Shown here: positions 52,680 to 61,694 of the stretch, one piece after another
Layout of the letters: every line of letters begins with the position of its first letter
Position numbering within the stretch: the first letter of the stretch is position 1
DNA from: Holophagales bacterium
GTDB taxonomy: Bacteria; Acidobacteriota; Thermoanaerobaculia; UBA5066
Direction of reading: 5' to 3'
NCBI GenBank assembly: GCA_016714815.1
Contig: JADKBZ010000005.1
Location: 429,520-493,519 of the forward strand
Length of the DNA: 64,000 bases
Notes under the pieces: model-generated
Told to the model about the DNA's origin: nothing
Seen by the model: the letters and a program-made list of their open reading frames with translations, nothing else
Databases searched by the model: none
Position numbers and translations under genes: made by a program

Positions 52680-54309
52680 AGGTCACCTTGTTGATCTCTT
52701 TCAGGGTCGTCTCGCCGAGGAACACCTTCTTCAGGGCCGATTCCCGGAGGAAGGCCATCCCCTCCTCCTTGGCCGCCTTCTTGATCTCGGCCGCCGGGCG
52801 GCGGTCGAGGATCAGGCCGCGGATCCGGTCGGAGAGGTCGAGGAGCTCGGTGATCGCCATCCGCCCGTAGAAGCCGGTGCCGTTGCACTCGATGCAGCCC
52901 CGCCCCTCGTAGAACGTGACGCCGGCCACCTCGGCCGCTCTCAGCGCCGACTCGTCGAGAAGCTGCCTCGTCGGCTCCATCGTGATCCGGCAGTGCGGGC
53001 AGATCTTCCTCACGAGCCGCTGCGCCAGGATGCAGTTGAGGGCCGAGACGAAGTTGTAGAGCTCGACCTTCATGTTCAGGAAGCGGCCGAGGACGTCGAC
53101 GACGTTGTTCGCGTGGACCGTCGTGAAGACGAGGTGCCCGGTGAGCGCCGCCTGGACGGCGATCTGGGCGGTCTCCTCGTCGCGGATCTCGCCGACCATG
53201 ACCTTGTCGGGGTCGTGCCGGAGGATCGAGCGGAGGCCCCGGGCGAAGGTGAGGCCCTTCTTCTCGTTGACGGGGATCTGGGTGATGCCGCGCAGCTGGT
53301 ACTCGACCGGGTCCTCGATCGTGACGATCTTGTCCTCGACCGACTGGATCTCCGACAGGCAGGCGTAGAGCGTCGTCGTCTTGCCCGAGCCGGTCGGCCC
53401 CGTGACGAGGACCATGCCGTACGGCTCGCGGATGAACTTGCGCAGGCGCTTCATCGTCTCGGGGTCCATCCCGAGGACGTCGAGGCGGAGGTTCTTGAAC
53501 TCGGCGTTCGCCGACTCCTTGTCGAGGATCCGGATGACGGCGTCCTCGCCGTGGACCGTCGGCATGATCGAGACGCGGAAGTCGATCGTCCGCCCCTTGA
53601 CGCGGATCTTGAAGCGCCCGTCCTGCGGGATCCGCTTCTCGGCGATGTCGAGCTCGGACATGACCTTGATGCGGCTGATGATCGTCTGGTGGTGCTTCTT
53701 GTCGATCGGCTCCATCGCCGGGTAGAGGACGCCGTCGATCCGGTACTTGATGACGACGACGTTCTCCTGCGTCTCGATGTGGATGTCGGACGCGCGGCGC
53801 TGGATCGCGTTGAAGAGGACCGAGTCGACCAGCTTGATGATGGGGCTGGCGCCTTCGGCCGCGATCCGGTCGATCGTCAGGACCTCCTGCCCCTCCTCGT
53901 CCTCCCGGACGACCTGCATCCGGAACTCTTCGGTCGCCTCCTCGAGGACCCGCTGCGTCGACTCGGACTTCTGCAGGATCTCGTGCATCGCGGCCCGGGA
54001 TCCGACCTTCATCTTCAGGCGGCGCTTGACGAGGGCTTCGAGCTCGTCGCGCCTCACGACGTCGGTCGGGTCGGTCATCACGACCGTCAGGACCCCGTTC
54101 TCCTCGCTCTCGGGGACGAACTCGTAACGGAGCATCCAGTCGAGCGGCACGCTCTTGAAGAGGACCGGGTCGACCCGGAAGGTCCAGAGGTCGACGAAGG
54201 GGATCCCGAGCCTGCGTGCGACCTCCCGGGCGCGGCTCTCCTCGGAGGCGGCGTCCAGGACGCGCGGGAAGTCGGGAAGGGACGGGGCGTCGGCCGCGGC
54301 GGGACTCAT
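52669..54309 (-). CDS. gspE: Type II secretion / pilus ATPase GspE
   Basis: The 546-residue product has an N-terminal MshEN-like domain (RRLGIPFVDLWTFRVDPVLF) and an N2 domain. The AAA-like motor has Walker A GPTGSGKTT (Lys310), the Asp box TIEDPVEYQL, the His box GHLVFTTVHANN, and a tetracysteine zinc site (CPHC and CIEC). It powers pseudopilus assembly from the cytoplasm. It is placed between gspF (4-base gap) and the PilM-like gene. Confidence 0.95.
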   Translation of the reverse strand: MSPAAADAPSLPDFPRVLDAASEESRAREVARRLGIPFVDLWTFRVDPVLFKSVPLDWMLRYEFVPESEENGVLTVVMTDPTDVVRRDELEALVKRRLKMKVGSRAAMHEILQKSESTQRVLEEATEEFRMQVVREDEEGQEVLTIDRIAAEGASPIIKLVDSVLFNAIQRRASDIHIETQENVVVIKYRIDGVLYPAMEPIDKKHHQTIISRIKVMSELDIAEKRIPQDGRFKIRVKGRTIDFRVSIMPTVHGEDAVIRILDKESANAEFKNLRLDVLGMDPETMKRLRKFIREPYGMVLVTGPTGSGKTTTLYACLSEIQSVEDKIVTIEDPVEYQLRGITQIPVNEKKGLTFARGLRSILRHDPDKVMVGEIRDEETAQIAVQAALTGHLVFTTVHANNVVDVLGRFLNMKVELYNFVSALNCILAQRLVRKICPHCRITMEPTRQLLDESALRAAEVAGVTFYEGRGCIECNGTGFYGRMAITELLDLSDRIRGLILDRRPAAEIKKAAKEEGMAFLRESALKKVFLGETTLKEINKVTFVD

Positions 54310-54313
54310 CTCT

Positions 54314-55555
54314 TCAGCCCTTGATGTTGGAGAGGATCGTGAACATCGGAAGGTATACGGAGAGCAGGATCGTAGCGATGACGCCTCCCATCACGATCAG
54401 GATGACCGGCTCGATCAGGTTGATGATCGTCTGGAGGCTCGCTTCGATCGCCTCGTCGTAGAAGTCCGAGACGTTCGTCAGCATGTCCTCCAGGGCGCCC
54501 GTCGCCTCGCCCACCTTGATCATCTCGACGGCCAGGGAGGTGAACTGGCCCGTCTCCTCGAGGCTCCTCCAGAGCTCGGCGCCCTGTCTCACCTTCGGCA
54601 CGACCGAGGCGACGGCGTCTGCGACCGTCCGGTTCCCGACGGAGCCGGTCGAGATCTCCAGGGCCGTCACGAGCGGCGTCCCCGCTCCGACGAGGGTCGC
54701 CAGGGAGCGGGCGAACTGGGAGAGGGAGAACTCGTGGAGGACGGGGCCGAGGATCGGGAGCTTCAAGAGGAGGCCGTGGAGGACGCGGATTCCCTGGTCG
54801 GTGCGGCGCCAGCGGCTGAAGAGGAAGCCGGCCGCCGCGGTGCCGAGGGCGAGCTCGACGATGTGCCTGCGCATGAAGGTGGCGGTCCCGACGACGGCCA
54901 CGGTCAGGGCGGGCATGTCGCCGCCGAAACCCGAGAAGAACTCCGTGAACCGGGGGATGACGTAGGTCATCAGGATGATGATGAGACCGATGGAGAGGCC
55001 GATCAGGACCGCCGGGTAGACGAGCGCCCCGGTCACCTTCCGCTTCACCTGCCCGAGGATCTTCTGGTAGCTCAGGAACCGGCGGAGGACCTTCTCGACC
55101 TCCCCCGAGCGCTCCCCCGCCTTGAGCGAGGTGGCGTAGAGGCGCGGGAAGGTGTCGCCGTGGGAGAGAAACGCGTCGGAGAGCGCCGTGCCGGCGACGA
55201 GCTGCTCCCTCACGTCGAGGAGGATCTTCCGGAAGTGCGGGTTCGCCTGACGCTCGAGGAGGATGTCGAGGCCCGAAACGACCGGCAGGCCCGCCTTGAG
55301 CAGCGCGACGAGCTCCTGGTTGAAGACGAGGAACTCGTGGATCTTCACGCGCCCTTTCGACCGGAAGGAACCGGGGCGGGGGAGGAGGCTCGAAGGGCGG
55401 AAATCGAGCCCCCCCCGTCGGGAGGGGCGAGCCGAGAAGAGCCGGGCCCCCTGCCTCGCCAGCTCCGCACGGACGGCCTCCTCGTTCTGGGCCTCGATCG
55501 TGCGGGTCACCATGCGCCCTTCGGGGGTTCCGACGCGGCAGACGAACTCCGGCAT
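54314..55555 (-). CDS. gspF: Type II secretion inner-membrane platform protein GspF
   Basis: The 413-residue product starts MPEFVCRVGTPEGRMVTRTI. It has two T2SSF repeats (EFLVFNQELVALLKAGLPVV with GERSGEVEKVLRRF; SQFARSLATLVGAGTPLVTA with GEATGALEDMLTNV) and three membrane helices, the last at the C-terminus. It is the platform that the ATPase drives. The start overlaps the stop of the upstream gene by one base. Confidence 0.95.
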   Translation of the reverse strand: MPEFVCRVGTPEGRMVTRTIEAQNEEAVRAELARQGARLFSARPSRRGGLDFRPSSLLPRPGSFRSKGRVKIHEFLVFNQELVALLKAGLPVVSGLDILLERQANPHFRKILLDVREQLVAGTALSDAFLSHGDTFPRLYATSLKAGERSGEVEKVLRRFLSYQKILGQVKRKVTGALVYPAVLIGLSIGLIIILMTYVIPRFTEFFSGFGGDMPALTVAVVGTATFMRRHIVELALGTAAAGFLFSRWRRTDQGIRVLHGLLLKLPILGPVLHEFSLSQFARSLATLVGAGTPLVTALEISTGSVGNRTVADAVASVVPKVRQGAELWRSLEETGQFTSLAVEMIKVGEATGALEDMLTNVSDFYDEAIEASLQTIINLIEPVILIVMGGVIATILLSVYLPMFTILSNIKG

Positions 55556-56292
55556 CAGCGGAGCCCTCCGATGCCGGGGCCGGGCCCGGCGGGCGCCGCC
55601 GACAGGACGAGGAACAGGGCGGCCGAGCCCCCCTCCTCGCGGCCGACGCCGAGGACGAAAGGCTCCCGCGTCTTCAGGTTGATCGAGGTCCGGGCCACGT
55701 CCCGCACCGTCTCCCGCCCCTTCTCGTCCCGCCTCACGCGGGAGAGGACGAGGTTGCGAAGGCGGACGACCTCCTCGCCATTGCCCGACTCGAGGAGGAA
55801 CTCGATCCGGTAGCTCCCGCCGAGGCTCCAGGAGACGGGCTCTCCCTCGAGCCCCTGGAGGACCACCTCGTCGAGCGGCGTGTAGTCGGTGAAGCTGAAG
55901 AGCTTCCGGAGCCGTGCTCCGACGCCCCGGAGCTGCTCGGCGATCGGGGTCGGCGCCCCCTTCTGCGGGGGGGCGTTCGTCGCCCGGAAGAGCGCGACGG
56001 AGATGGCGAACGCCCGCGGGGGGACGTCGAACGACTCGACCGCCCGGGCGGCCAGCTCGACGGCCCGCCCCGCGTCCCGGACGGTGAGCGCGTTGAGGGC
56101 CGGCTGCAGGACGAGGGAACCCCGGGCCGTCAGAAGGGGGCGGACCACGAGGAACGCTTCTTCGGCCTTCCGGTGCCGAAGCGTGAAGACCCGGACCACG
56201 TCCGGCTCCGGCGAAGGGACGGACGCCGCCGGCGAGACCCCGGTGCCGAGCAGGAGGACGACGAAGGCCACCGCGCAGAAGAGCCGCTTCAT
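55555..56292 (-). CDS. Secreted secretin-N1/NolW-like protein in the T2SS operon
   Basis: The 245-residue product has a signal peptide (MKRLFCAVAFVVLLLGTGVS) and one domain like the N1 (NolW) repeat of secretins: RVFTLRHRKAEEAFLVVRPL, LVLQPALNALTVRDAGRAVE. A beta-rich C-terminal part (FSFTDYTPLDEVVLQGLEG, WSLGGSYRIEFLLE) follows. No secretin core is present. It may bind the secretin ring or its assembly partner (inference). Starts 5 bases after the anti-sigma gene. Confidence 0.72.
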   Translation of the reverse strand: MKRLFCAVAFVVLLLGTGVSPAASVPSPEPDVVRVFTLRHRKAEEAFLVVRPLLTARGSLVLQPALNALTVRDAGRAVELAARAVESFDVPPRAFAISVALFRATNAPPQKGAPTPIAEQLRGVGARLRKLFSFTDYTPLDEVVLQGLEGEPVSWSLGGSYRIEFLLESGNGEEVVRLRNLVLSRVRRDEKGRETVRDVARTSINLKTREPFVLGVGREEGGSAALFLVLSAAPAGPGPGIGGLR

Positions 56293-56297
56293 CCGCC

Positions 56298-56842
56298 TCA
56301 GATGTCCGCGTTCCGGTCGACGACGAAGACGACCGTCGGTTCGCCCGGCTTCGACGCCGGGAACTGGTAGACGACCGCGCCGACCGCGCCGACATCCTCG
56401 ACCGGCGGAAGCGTTTCGGCCAGGACGGGTCGCACCGCGGCCGCCTCCGCGACGGGGACCGCCCCGCCCGGGAGAGAGGAGCGACGCGGCCGCGCGCGTA
56501 CCAGCCCCCCGCGACGGACGCGGCCAGGAGCAGGGAGGCGGCGATCCTGAGACCGACCCCCGAACGGGAGGCCGGAAGGCGCCGCCCCGCCTTCGCGGCG
56601 GTGGTCGCCGCGAGGACATCGCCGACGAAACGCTCGCGCGCCTCGGCGGTCAGGACGTCGGACGGGCTCCGCGCCGCGTCGCGGGCGAAGAGGAGAACGG
56701 GGTCGTGGCCCAGAGCCTCGGCGGCGCAGGCCTCGCAGGAGACGAGGTGCGCGGAGAGGAGACGTTCCTCGGCCAGGGAGAGGCGGTCGGCGTCGCGCTT
56801 TTCGAGAAGGTCGGCCAGGCGAGAGCAGACGGGGCCGCTCAC
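56298..56842 (-). pseudogene. Zinc-finger anti-sigma factor, one frameshift
   Basis: From GTG 56842, overlapping the sigma-factor stop, the frame encodes a putative zinc-finger (zf-HC2) region (LSAHLVSCEACAAEALG), a linker, and a membrane helix (LRIAASLLLAASVAGGWY). Between about 56450 and 56500 the coding moves frame: the periplasmic part PVLAETLPPVEDVGAVGAVV continues to VVYQFPASKPGEP and the stop after NADI at 56298. One missing base would explain it. Anti-sigma factors of this type hold an ECF sigma at the membrane. Confidence 0.72.
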
Positions 56843-57495
56843 GCCCGGGCCTCCGCCGTTCCCGGACGCGCCGCGGGCGCGTACTCGGGGAATCGGCGCC
56901 GGAGCTCCTCCCGGAGGAGCCGTCGCGCCTGGAAGAGGTGGTTTCTCACGGTCGACTCCCGGCAACCGACGATCTCGGCGACTTCCCGGCTCTCCTTCTC
57001 CTCCAGCTCCCTGAGGACGAAGACGATCTTCTGCTTTTCGGAAAGGACCGTCGAGCAGGCGTCGAAGACGCGCCGGATCTCCTCCTGGGAGAGGCGCAGG
57101 GGCGCCTCCGGCTCGGAGGCCAGGAGTCCGCCCCGGACGACCCGGAAGCTCTCCACCAGCGTCCGCGCCCGGGTTCCGCGGGCCCGAAGGGCGTCGATGG
57201 CGAGGTTGCCGGCGATGCGAAAGACCCAGGTCGAGAAGGCGTAGGTCGGGTCGTAGCGAGGAAGGTTCTCCCAGACGCGCAGGAAGGTGAGCTGGGCGAC
57301 GTCTCGGGCATCCTCGGTGTTCCCGAGCATCCGGCGAAGGAACGCCACGACGGAGTCGGTGCGGCCGCGAACGAGCTCGGCGAACGCATCCTCATCCCCC
57401 GCTTTCGCCAGCTCGGCGAGGCGCCGTTCGTCCCTGGGCTCGATCGTCGTCCCCTCCTGCGGCGCCCGCCGGACCTGAACCAGATGAATGGCCAT
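56839..57495 (-). CDS. ECF (RpoE-like) sigma factor
   Basis: The 218-residue product (ATG 57495) has the sigma-70 region 2 text DEDAFAELVRGR, NTEDARDVAQLTFLRVWENL and FSTWVFRIAGNLAIDAL, and region 4 LSEKQKIVFVLRELEEKESR with the helix-turn-helix EVAEIVGCRESTVRNHL. It heads the gene train, coupled to its anti-sigma factor, and so probably controls the secretion genes downstream and its own promoter (inference). Confidence 0.93.
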   Translation of the reverse strand: MAIHLVQVRRAPQEGTTIEPRDERRLAELAKAGDEDAFAELVRGRTDSVVAFLRRMLGNTEDARDVAQLTFLRVWENLPRYDPTYAFSTWVFRIAGNLAIDALRARGTRARTLVESFRVVRGGLLASEPEAPLRLSQEEIRRVFDACSTVLSEKQKIVFVLRELEEKESREVAEIVGCRESTVRNHLFQARRLLREELRRRFPEYAPAARPGTAEARA

Positions 57496-57561
57496 GCCGC
57501 ACGGTTCTACGGCTCCCCGCCCGGCGCCGTCTATCGTCGCTTCGCGAACGCCCCACGCGCC

Positions 57562-57587
57562 GGGCGGCCCGGCCGCCCGACTATAAT
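57562..57587 (+). promoter_or_regulatory. Candidate promoter for the LPS genes with overlapping palindrome
   Basis: A perfect TATAAT lies at 57582-57587, rare in this GC-rich DNA. Just upstream is the inverted repeat gggcggcc-c-ggccgccc (57562-57578), which occupies the spacer and may be an operator or the end of an outward transcript. No TTGACA-like -35 is seen. The site would give a leader of about 38 bases before TTG 57632. Confidence 0.35.
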
Positions 57588-57631
57588 GCCGCCTCTCGGA
57601 TGGGAATCGTAACCTCCTCCAGGAAGGCCGG

Positions 57632-58862
57632 TTGAGCGAATTCCCCGGGCCGCCTCCCGGTTCCGGCCTTCCGGCGTTGATCGCTCGCCGCCTCCTCCCG
57701 CCGGGAGGACCGGCCGTGGCCGACGTCTGGATCCAGGGCGTCTCTGTCGGCGAGGTCGAGCTCGCGCACACGCTCGTCCTCGCCCTCCGGTCCAGGCGCC
57801 CCGCGCTCTCGCTCCTCGTCACCTCCTCGACGCCGGCGGGCGTCGGGCTTCTCGGAAAGAGGTTCCGGGACCTCACCCCCCCCGCGCGCCTCCAGCCGTT
57901 CCCCCTCGATCTGCCCCTGTCGGTCCGGCGGCTCCTCGATTCGGCGGCGCCCCGGCTCCTGGTCCTCGTCGAGACGGAGCTCTGGCCGGTCCTCCTGCGC
58001 GCGGCCGGGCGGCGCGCCCTGCCGGTTCTCGTCGCCAACGGACGCCTCTCCGAACGCTCGGTCCGGCGTCTTCGCGCCGCCGGGCGATTCTTTCGCGCTC
58101 CGCTCGCGGCCCTCTCCGCGGTGTCGGCCCGGACCCCCGAGGACGCGGGCCGCTTCGCATCGATCGGCGTCCCCGAGGATCGGATCCACGTCGCCGGGGA
58201 CATGAAATTCGACCGGCCGCTGCCACCCGAGCCGGAGTTCGCGGCCAGGGTCCGCTCGCTCGCCGCGGGCCGGCCGATCCTCGTCGCCGGCTCCATCGCC
58301 GAGGAAGAGCTCGACCTCGTTCTCTCGCTTCCCCGTTCCCTCGCGAGGTCCGCGGGAGCCGCTCCTTTCCTCCTCCTGGCTCCCCGGCGCCCCGAAACGT
58401 GGGACGCGGCGGCGCGCCTCGCCGTGGCGGCGGGCCTCGGCCTCGCCCGCCGGTCCGACCCCGTCGATTCCGGACCGGCGGACGTCTTTCTTCTCGACAC
58501 GATCGGAGAGCTCGCTTCCGCCTACCGGCTCGGCGACGTCGCCCTTCTCGGCGGGACGTTCGGGACGAGGGGAGGGCACAACGTCCTCGAGCCTCTCCTC
58601 GCGGGGCTCCCCGTCGTCCTGGGCCCTTCGATCTCCACCATTCGCCGCACCGTGGAGGCCGCGGGCGAAGCGGCCGTCGGGGTCGGCGGCGCCGGGGAAG
58701 CTGCAACGGCGATCGCCCGCCTTCTCACCGACCCCCCCGCGAGCCGCGGCCTGCGCCGCCGCCCAGGCCCTCTTCGCGCTCCACCGGGGCGCCACGGAGC
58801 GGACGGCCCGGCTCGCCCTCGACCTCCTCGACGGCCACGGCACGGACAGGTGGCCGGCGTGA
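57632..58862 (+). pseudogene. waaA: 3-deoxy-D-manno-octulosonic acid (Kdo) transferase, C-terminal frameshift
   Basis: From TTG 57632 (ribosome site AGGAAGG) the frame has the GT30 features WIQGVSVGEVELAHTLV, VETELWPVLL, NGRLSERSVRRLR and FGTRGGHNVLEPLLAGLPV. At the seven-C run 58732-58738 the frame slips. The true end, AQALFALHRGATERTARLAL to the TGA at 58860-58862, is in another frame, and the uncorrected frame runs on into lpxK. One extra C repairs it. The N-terminus lacks the usual membrane anchor and is short. The enzyme adds Kdo to lipid IVA. It overlaps lpxK by 4 bases (GTGA). Confidence 0.85.
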
Positions 58863-59884
58863 GGCGTCTCCTGCTCCCCCTCTCCCACCTCTACGGCGCC
58901 GGCGTCCGGCTCCGTCTGGCGCTCTACCGACGCGGTCTCCTCACGGTGACGAGCGCGTCCCGCCCGGTCGTCTCCGTCGGGAACGTCGCGGCGGGCGGAA
59001 CCGGAAAGACCCCTTTCGTCCGGTGGCTCGCGGGCGAGCTCCTCCGGCGGGGACGGCATCCGTCGATCCTCACGCGGGGCTACGGCCGCACGAGCCACGG
59101 CACCGTCGTCGTCTCGGACGGGCGCGGAACGGTCGCGACGGTGGCCGAGTCCGGGGACGAGCCGGCACTCCTGGCCCGCGCGCTGCCCTCCGTCCCGATC
59201 GTCGCCGACGCCCGGCGCGCCGTTGCCGCGGCCCGCGCCGAAACGCTCGAGGCCCCCGTCGACCTCCACCTCCTCGACGACGGCTTTTCCCACGTCGCTC
59301 TCTCCCGCCAGGTCGACATCGTCCTTCTCGACGCCACGGCTCCCGACGCGGGGGGGGCCCTTCTGCCGGCCGGCCTCCTGCGGGAGCCCCTGACGGCCCT
59401 GGCCCGCGCGGACCTCCTCGTCGTCACGAAGACGGAGCAGGCCGACCCGGCGCCCGCCCTGGAGCTGGCCCGCCGCTATGCCCCCGGCGTCCCCGTCTTC
59501 CGCGCCCGGACCGAGCTCCTCGGCATCCGCGACCGCGAGGGGAGGAGCGTCGATCCGAGGGACCTTCCGCCGGGGACCACCGTGGCCGTCGCCGGCATCG
59601 CCCGCCCCGGCTCGTTTCGCGCCACGCTCGAGGCGGCCGGCGTCGACCCGGCGGAGTTCCTCGCGTTTCGGGATCACGAGCCCTATGGACCGGCCGCGGC
59701 CGGCCGGATCGAGCGGGCGCTCGAGGAGACGGGTGCGACCGCCATCCTGACGACGGAGAAGGACGCCGTGAAGCTCGACACCGTGCTCCGCGCGCCGGTC
59801 TTCCGCGTGGCCGTCGAGGCGCGAGTCGTCGAACCCTCCTTCGTCTCCGAAGTCCTCTCTCTTCTCGGAAGGAAGCCGTCGTAG
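58859..59884 (+). CDS. lpxK: Tetraacyldisaccharide 4'-kinase LpxK
   Basis: The 341-residue product begins at GTG 58859 (MRRLLLPLSHLYGAGVRLRL), inside the upstream stop codon. It has the P-loop VGNVAAGGTGKTPFVRWL, RGYGRTSHG, HLLDDGFSHVALSRQVDIV and the late FRDHEPYG and TEKDAVKL. It phosphorylates the lipid A precursor at the inner membrane. It follows the Kdo transferase and precedes an lpxL-like gene, a common LPS cluster order. Confidence 0.93.
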   Translation: MRRLLLPLSHLYGAGVRLRLALYRRGLLTVTSASRPVVSVGNVAAGGTGKTPFVRWLAGELLRRGRHPSILTRGYGRTSHGTVVVSDGRGTVATVAESGDEPALLARALPSVPIVADARRAVAAARAETLEAPVDLHLLDDGFSHVALSRQVDIVLLDATAPDAGGALLPAGLLREPLTALARADLLVVTKTEQADPAPALELARRYAPGVPVFRARTELLGIRDREGRSVDPRDLPPGTTVAVAGIARPGSFRATLEAAGVDPAEFLAFRDHEPYGPAAAGRIERALEETGATAILTTEKDAVKLDTVLRAPVFRVAVEARVVEPSFVSEVLSLLGRKPS

Positions 59885-59886
59885 CG

Positions 59887-60773
59887 ATGGCCCCGGGGAG
59901 AACCCGCCTCCGGAACCGGATCGAGCTGGCGGCCTACGTCGTCCTACGCAGCCTGTTCCGCGCCCTCCCCCTGCGTCGCCGACGGCCTCGGGGCGGGGTG
60001 GCCCTTTCTACCGGCTCGTCGACCGCCGCCGCCGGCGGCTCGTCGCCCGGAACCTCGCCCTCGCCTTCCCCGGGATGCCCCCCCGCGAGGTGGACCGGCT
60101 CGGCCGGCAGGTCTACCGGCACCTCGGCAGCCTCGCCGCGGACCTTTTCCGCTCTGAGACCGAGCCGGTGGCGCAGCTTCTCTCCCGGGTCGAGATCGTC
60201 GGCCTCGAGCACGCCCGCGCGGCCGCGGCCTCCGGGCGCGGGGTCTTCTTCTCCACCCCCCACCTCGGAAACTGGGAGTGGGCCGCGCTCGCCACGGGCG
60301 CCCAGGGCTTCCCCGTGACGATCGTCGCCCGGCCGCTGGACAACCCCCTCCTCGACGCGCGTCTGACGGCGATGCGCGAAAAGACGGGATGCCGCATCGT
60401 GAGCAGGAGGGACGCCGCCCGAACGCTCCTGAAGACGCTCCGGTCGGGCGGCCTCGTCGGAATCCTGGCCGACCAGCGGGCCCGCCCTCCCGACGGGATC
60501 GTCGTCCCGTTCTTCGGCCGCCCCGCACTGACGACGACGTCGATCGCGCGGCTCGCCGGGAAGACGGGCGCGCTCTTTCTGCCCGTCGTCTGCCTGCGGA
60601 TCGCCCCGGGGCGCTATCGCCTCGTCTACTCCGAACCGGTCGACGTGGACGTTCTTCCGGGCCGGGAGCGCGGGGTGGAGAAGCTCACCGCTCTCGTCAC
60701 GGCGCTCGTCGAGAAGCAGGTCCGGGCCGCGCCCGAGCAGTGGCTCTGGCTTCACGATCGCTGGAAGGCCTGA
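59887..60773 (+). pseudogene. Lipid A biosynthesis (LpxL/HtrB-like) acyltransferase, two frameshifts
   Basis: The frame opens at ATG 59887, two bases after lpxK, with MAPGRTRLRNRIELAAYVVL. After LPLR (about 59983) it moves to VADGLGAG. Near 60008 it moves again to YRLVDRRRRRLVARNLALAF, and from there runs cleanly to the stop at 60773. The HX4D/E motif is present (TPHLGNWEW), with ILADQRAR and VPFFGRPA as in LpxL. The enzyme adds secondary acyl chains to lipid A. The core is intact, so indel errors are likely. Confidence 0.82.
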
Positions 60774-60785
60774 CCCGAAATTGAA

Positions 60786-60811
60786 GAACCCCGGCCATTC
60801 GACCGGGGTTC
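60786..60811. terminator. Terminator after the LPS genes
   Basis: A 9-bp perfect stem (gaaccccgg / ccggggttc) with an 8-base loop, 12 bases after the acyltransferase stop. No T-tract. The rest of the gap to 60960 holds no gene I can identify; it is pyrimidine-rich and lacks a tRNA or SRP RNA signature. Confidence 0.65.
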
Positions 60812-60960
60812 CTGAAGCTCGGGCTGCAAGGTTGCGTCTCTACGTCCTGTTCTCCTCCAGCGCCGGGGGGCCGTTCTGGCACGCACCGGCTGCCCCCTTC
60901 ACCTTCAACCTCCCTGCCAGCCCCGCAAGCGGCCTCCCGTGCACACGATAAGCCGCGTTT

Positions 60961-61668
60961 TCAGAAAGACTTAGAAGGCAACGACGAGACCCCGGAGAGA
61001 CGCCGGCCGAGATCCGGGCACCCCATTCCGTGCACCCCGGCTGCCCCGTATGCCGCGGCGACGGGAATCCGTCCGGCGCGCATCTGGAGCTCGACGGTCC
61101 AGTACGCGACGTCGAGGAAGTTCCGCCAGGCCGGGTGGATCCCGCTCGGAGCGAGGAGCCCGAGGGGCGAGGCCCGGGGTCTGGCCGGGGGCCGGCGGAG
61201 GGCCATGCCCGCCTCGTCGGGAAGGCGGTTGCCCTTCCTCACGTTGCACCTGAGGCAGGCGCAGACGACGTTGTCCCAGGACGAAACCCCTCCCCGGGAA
61301 AGCGGGACGACGTGGTCGAGGGAGAGCTCCGAGGTCGGGAAGCGCTTCCCGCAGTACTGGCAGCGCGTGCCGTCGCGCACGTAGATGTTGTGGCGGGAAA
61401 ACTTCACGTCGTACCGGGGCGGCCGGTCGCACGAGAGGAGCTGGATGACGCGCGGGACCTTCAGGACCGTGCGGGGAGTCCGGACGACGTCGAGATCCTC
61501 GGGCTGGACCGGGATGTCGCACCACTCGTCCCAGGCGTACGTCGTGAAGTCGGGAAGCACGGCCCGGACGTGCCCCTTGTAGAAGAGGGTGAACCCGCGT
61601 CGCGCGTCCGTGAGGGCGAGGGCGGCGAACGACCGGTTCAGGACGAGAACCGGCGCGTCGAGCACCAT
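60961..61668 (-). CDS. HNH endonuclease
   Basis: The 235-residue product begins MVLDAPVLVLNRSFAALALT. It has a zinc-finger/HNH region: CQYCGKRF, LDHVVPLSRGG (catalytic His) and NVVCACLRCNVRKGNR. The first half (DFTTYAWDEWCDIPV) fits the widely distributed stand-alone HNH group whose job is unclear. After about residue 195 the tail (MRAGRIPVAAAYGAAGVHG) is not family-like, which may reflect a frameshift near the end. It is divergent from the GT9 gene, 26 bases away. Confidence 0.85.
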   Translation of the reverse strand: MVLDAPVLVLNRSFAALALTDARRGFTLFYKGHVRAVLPDFTTYAWDEWCDIPVQPEDLDVVRTPRTVLKVPRVIQLLSCDRPPRYDVKFSRHNIYVRDGTRCQYCGKRFPTSELSLDHVVPLSRGGVSSWDNVVCACLRCNVRKGNRLPDEAGMALRRPPARPRASPLGLLAPSGIHPAWRNFLDVAYWTVELQMRAGRIPVAAAYGAAGVHGMGCPDLGRRLSGVSSLPSKSF

Positions 61669-61694
61669 GACGAGGAGAGAATAGCGAAACGACG

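Noticed and set aside
57632..59884. A natural Kdo transferase-LpxK fusion protein of 750 residues
   Set aside because: The in-frame link exists only because of a slip at the C run 58732-58738; the real Kdo transferase end and a GTGA overlap with lpxK are visible in the other frame.
60812..60960. 6S, SRP or other structured RNA in the gap after the LPS genes
   Set aside because: Short complementary pieces occur, but no long rod-like pairing and no SRP-type conserved loop could be built.
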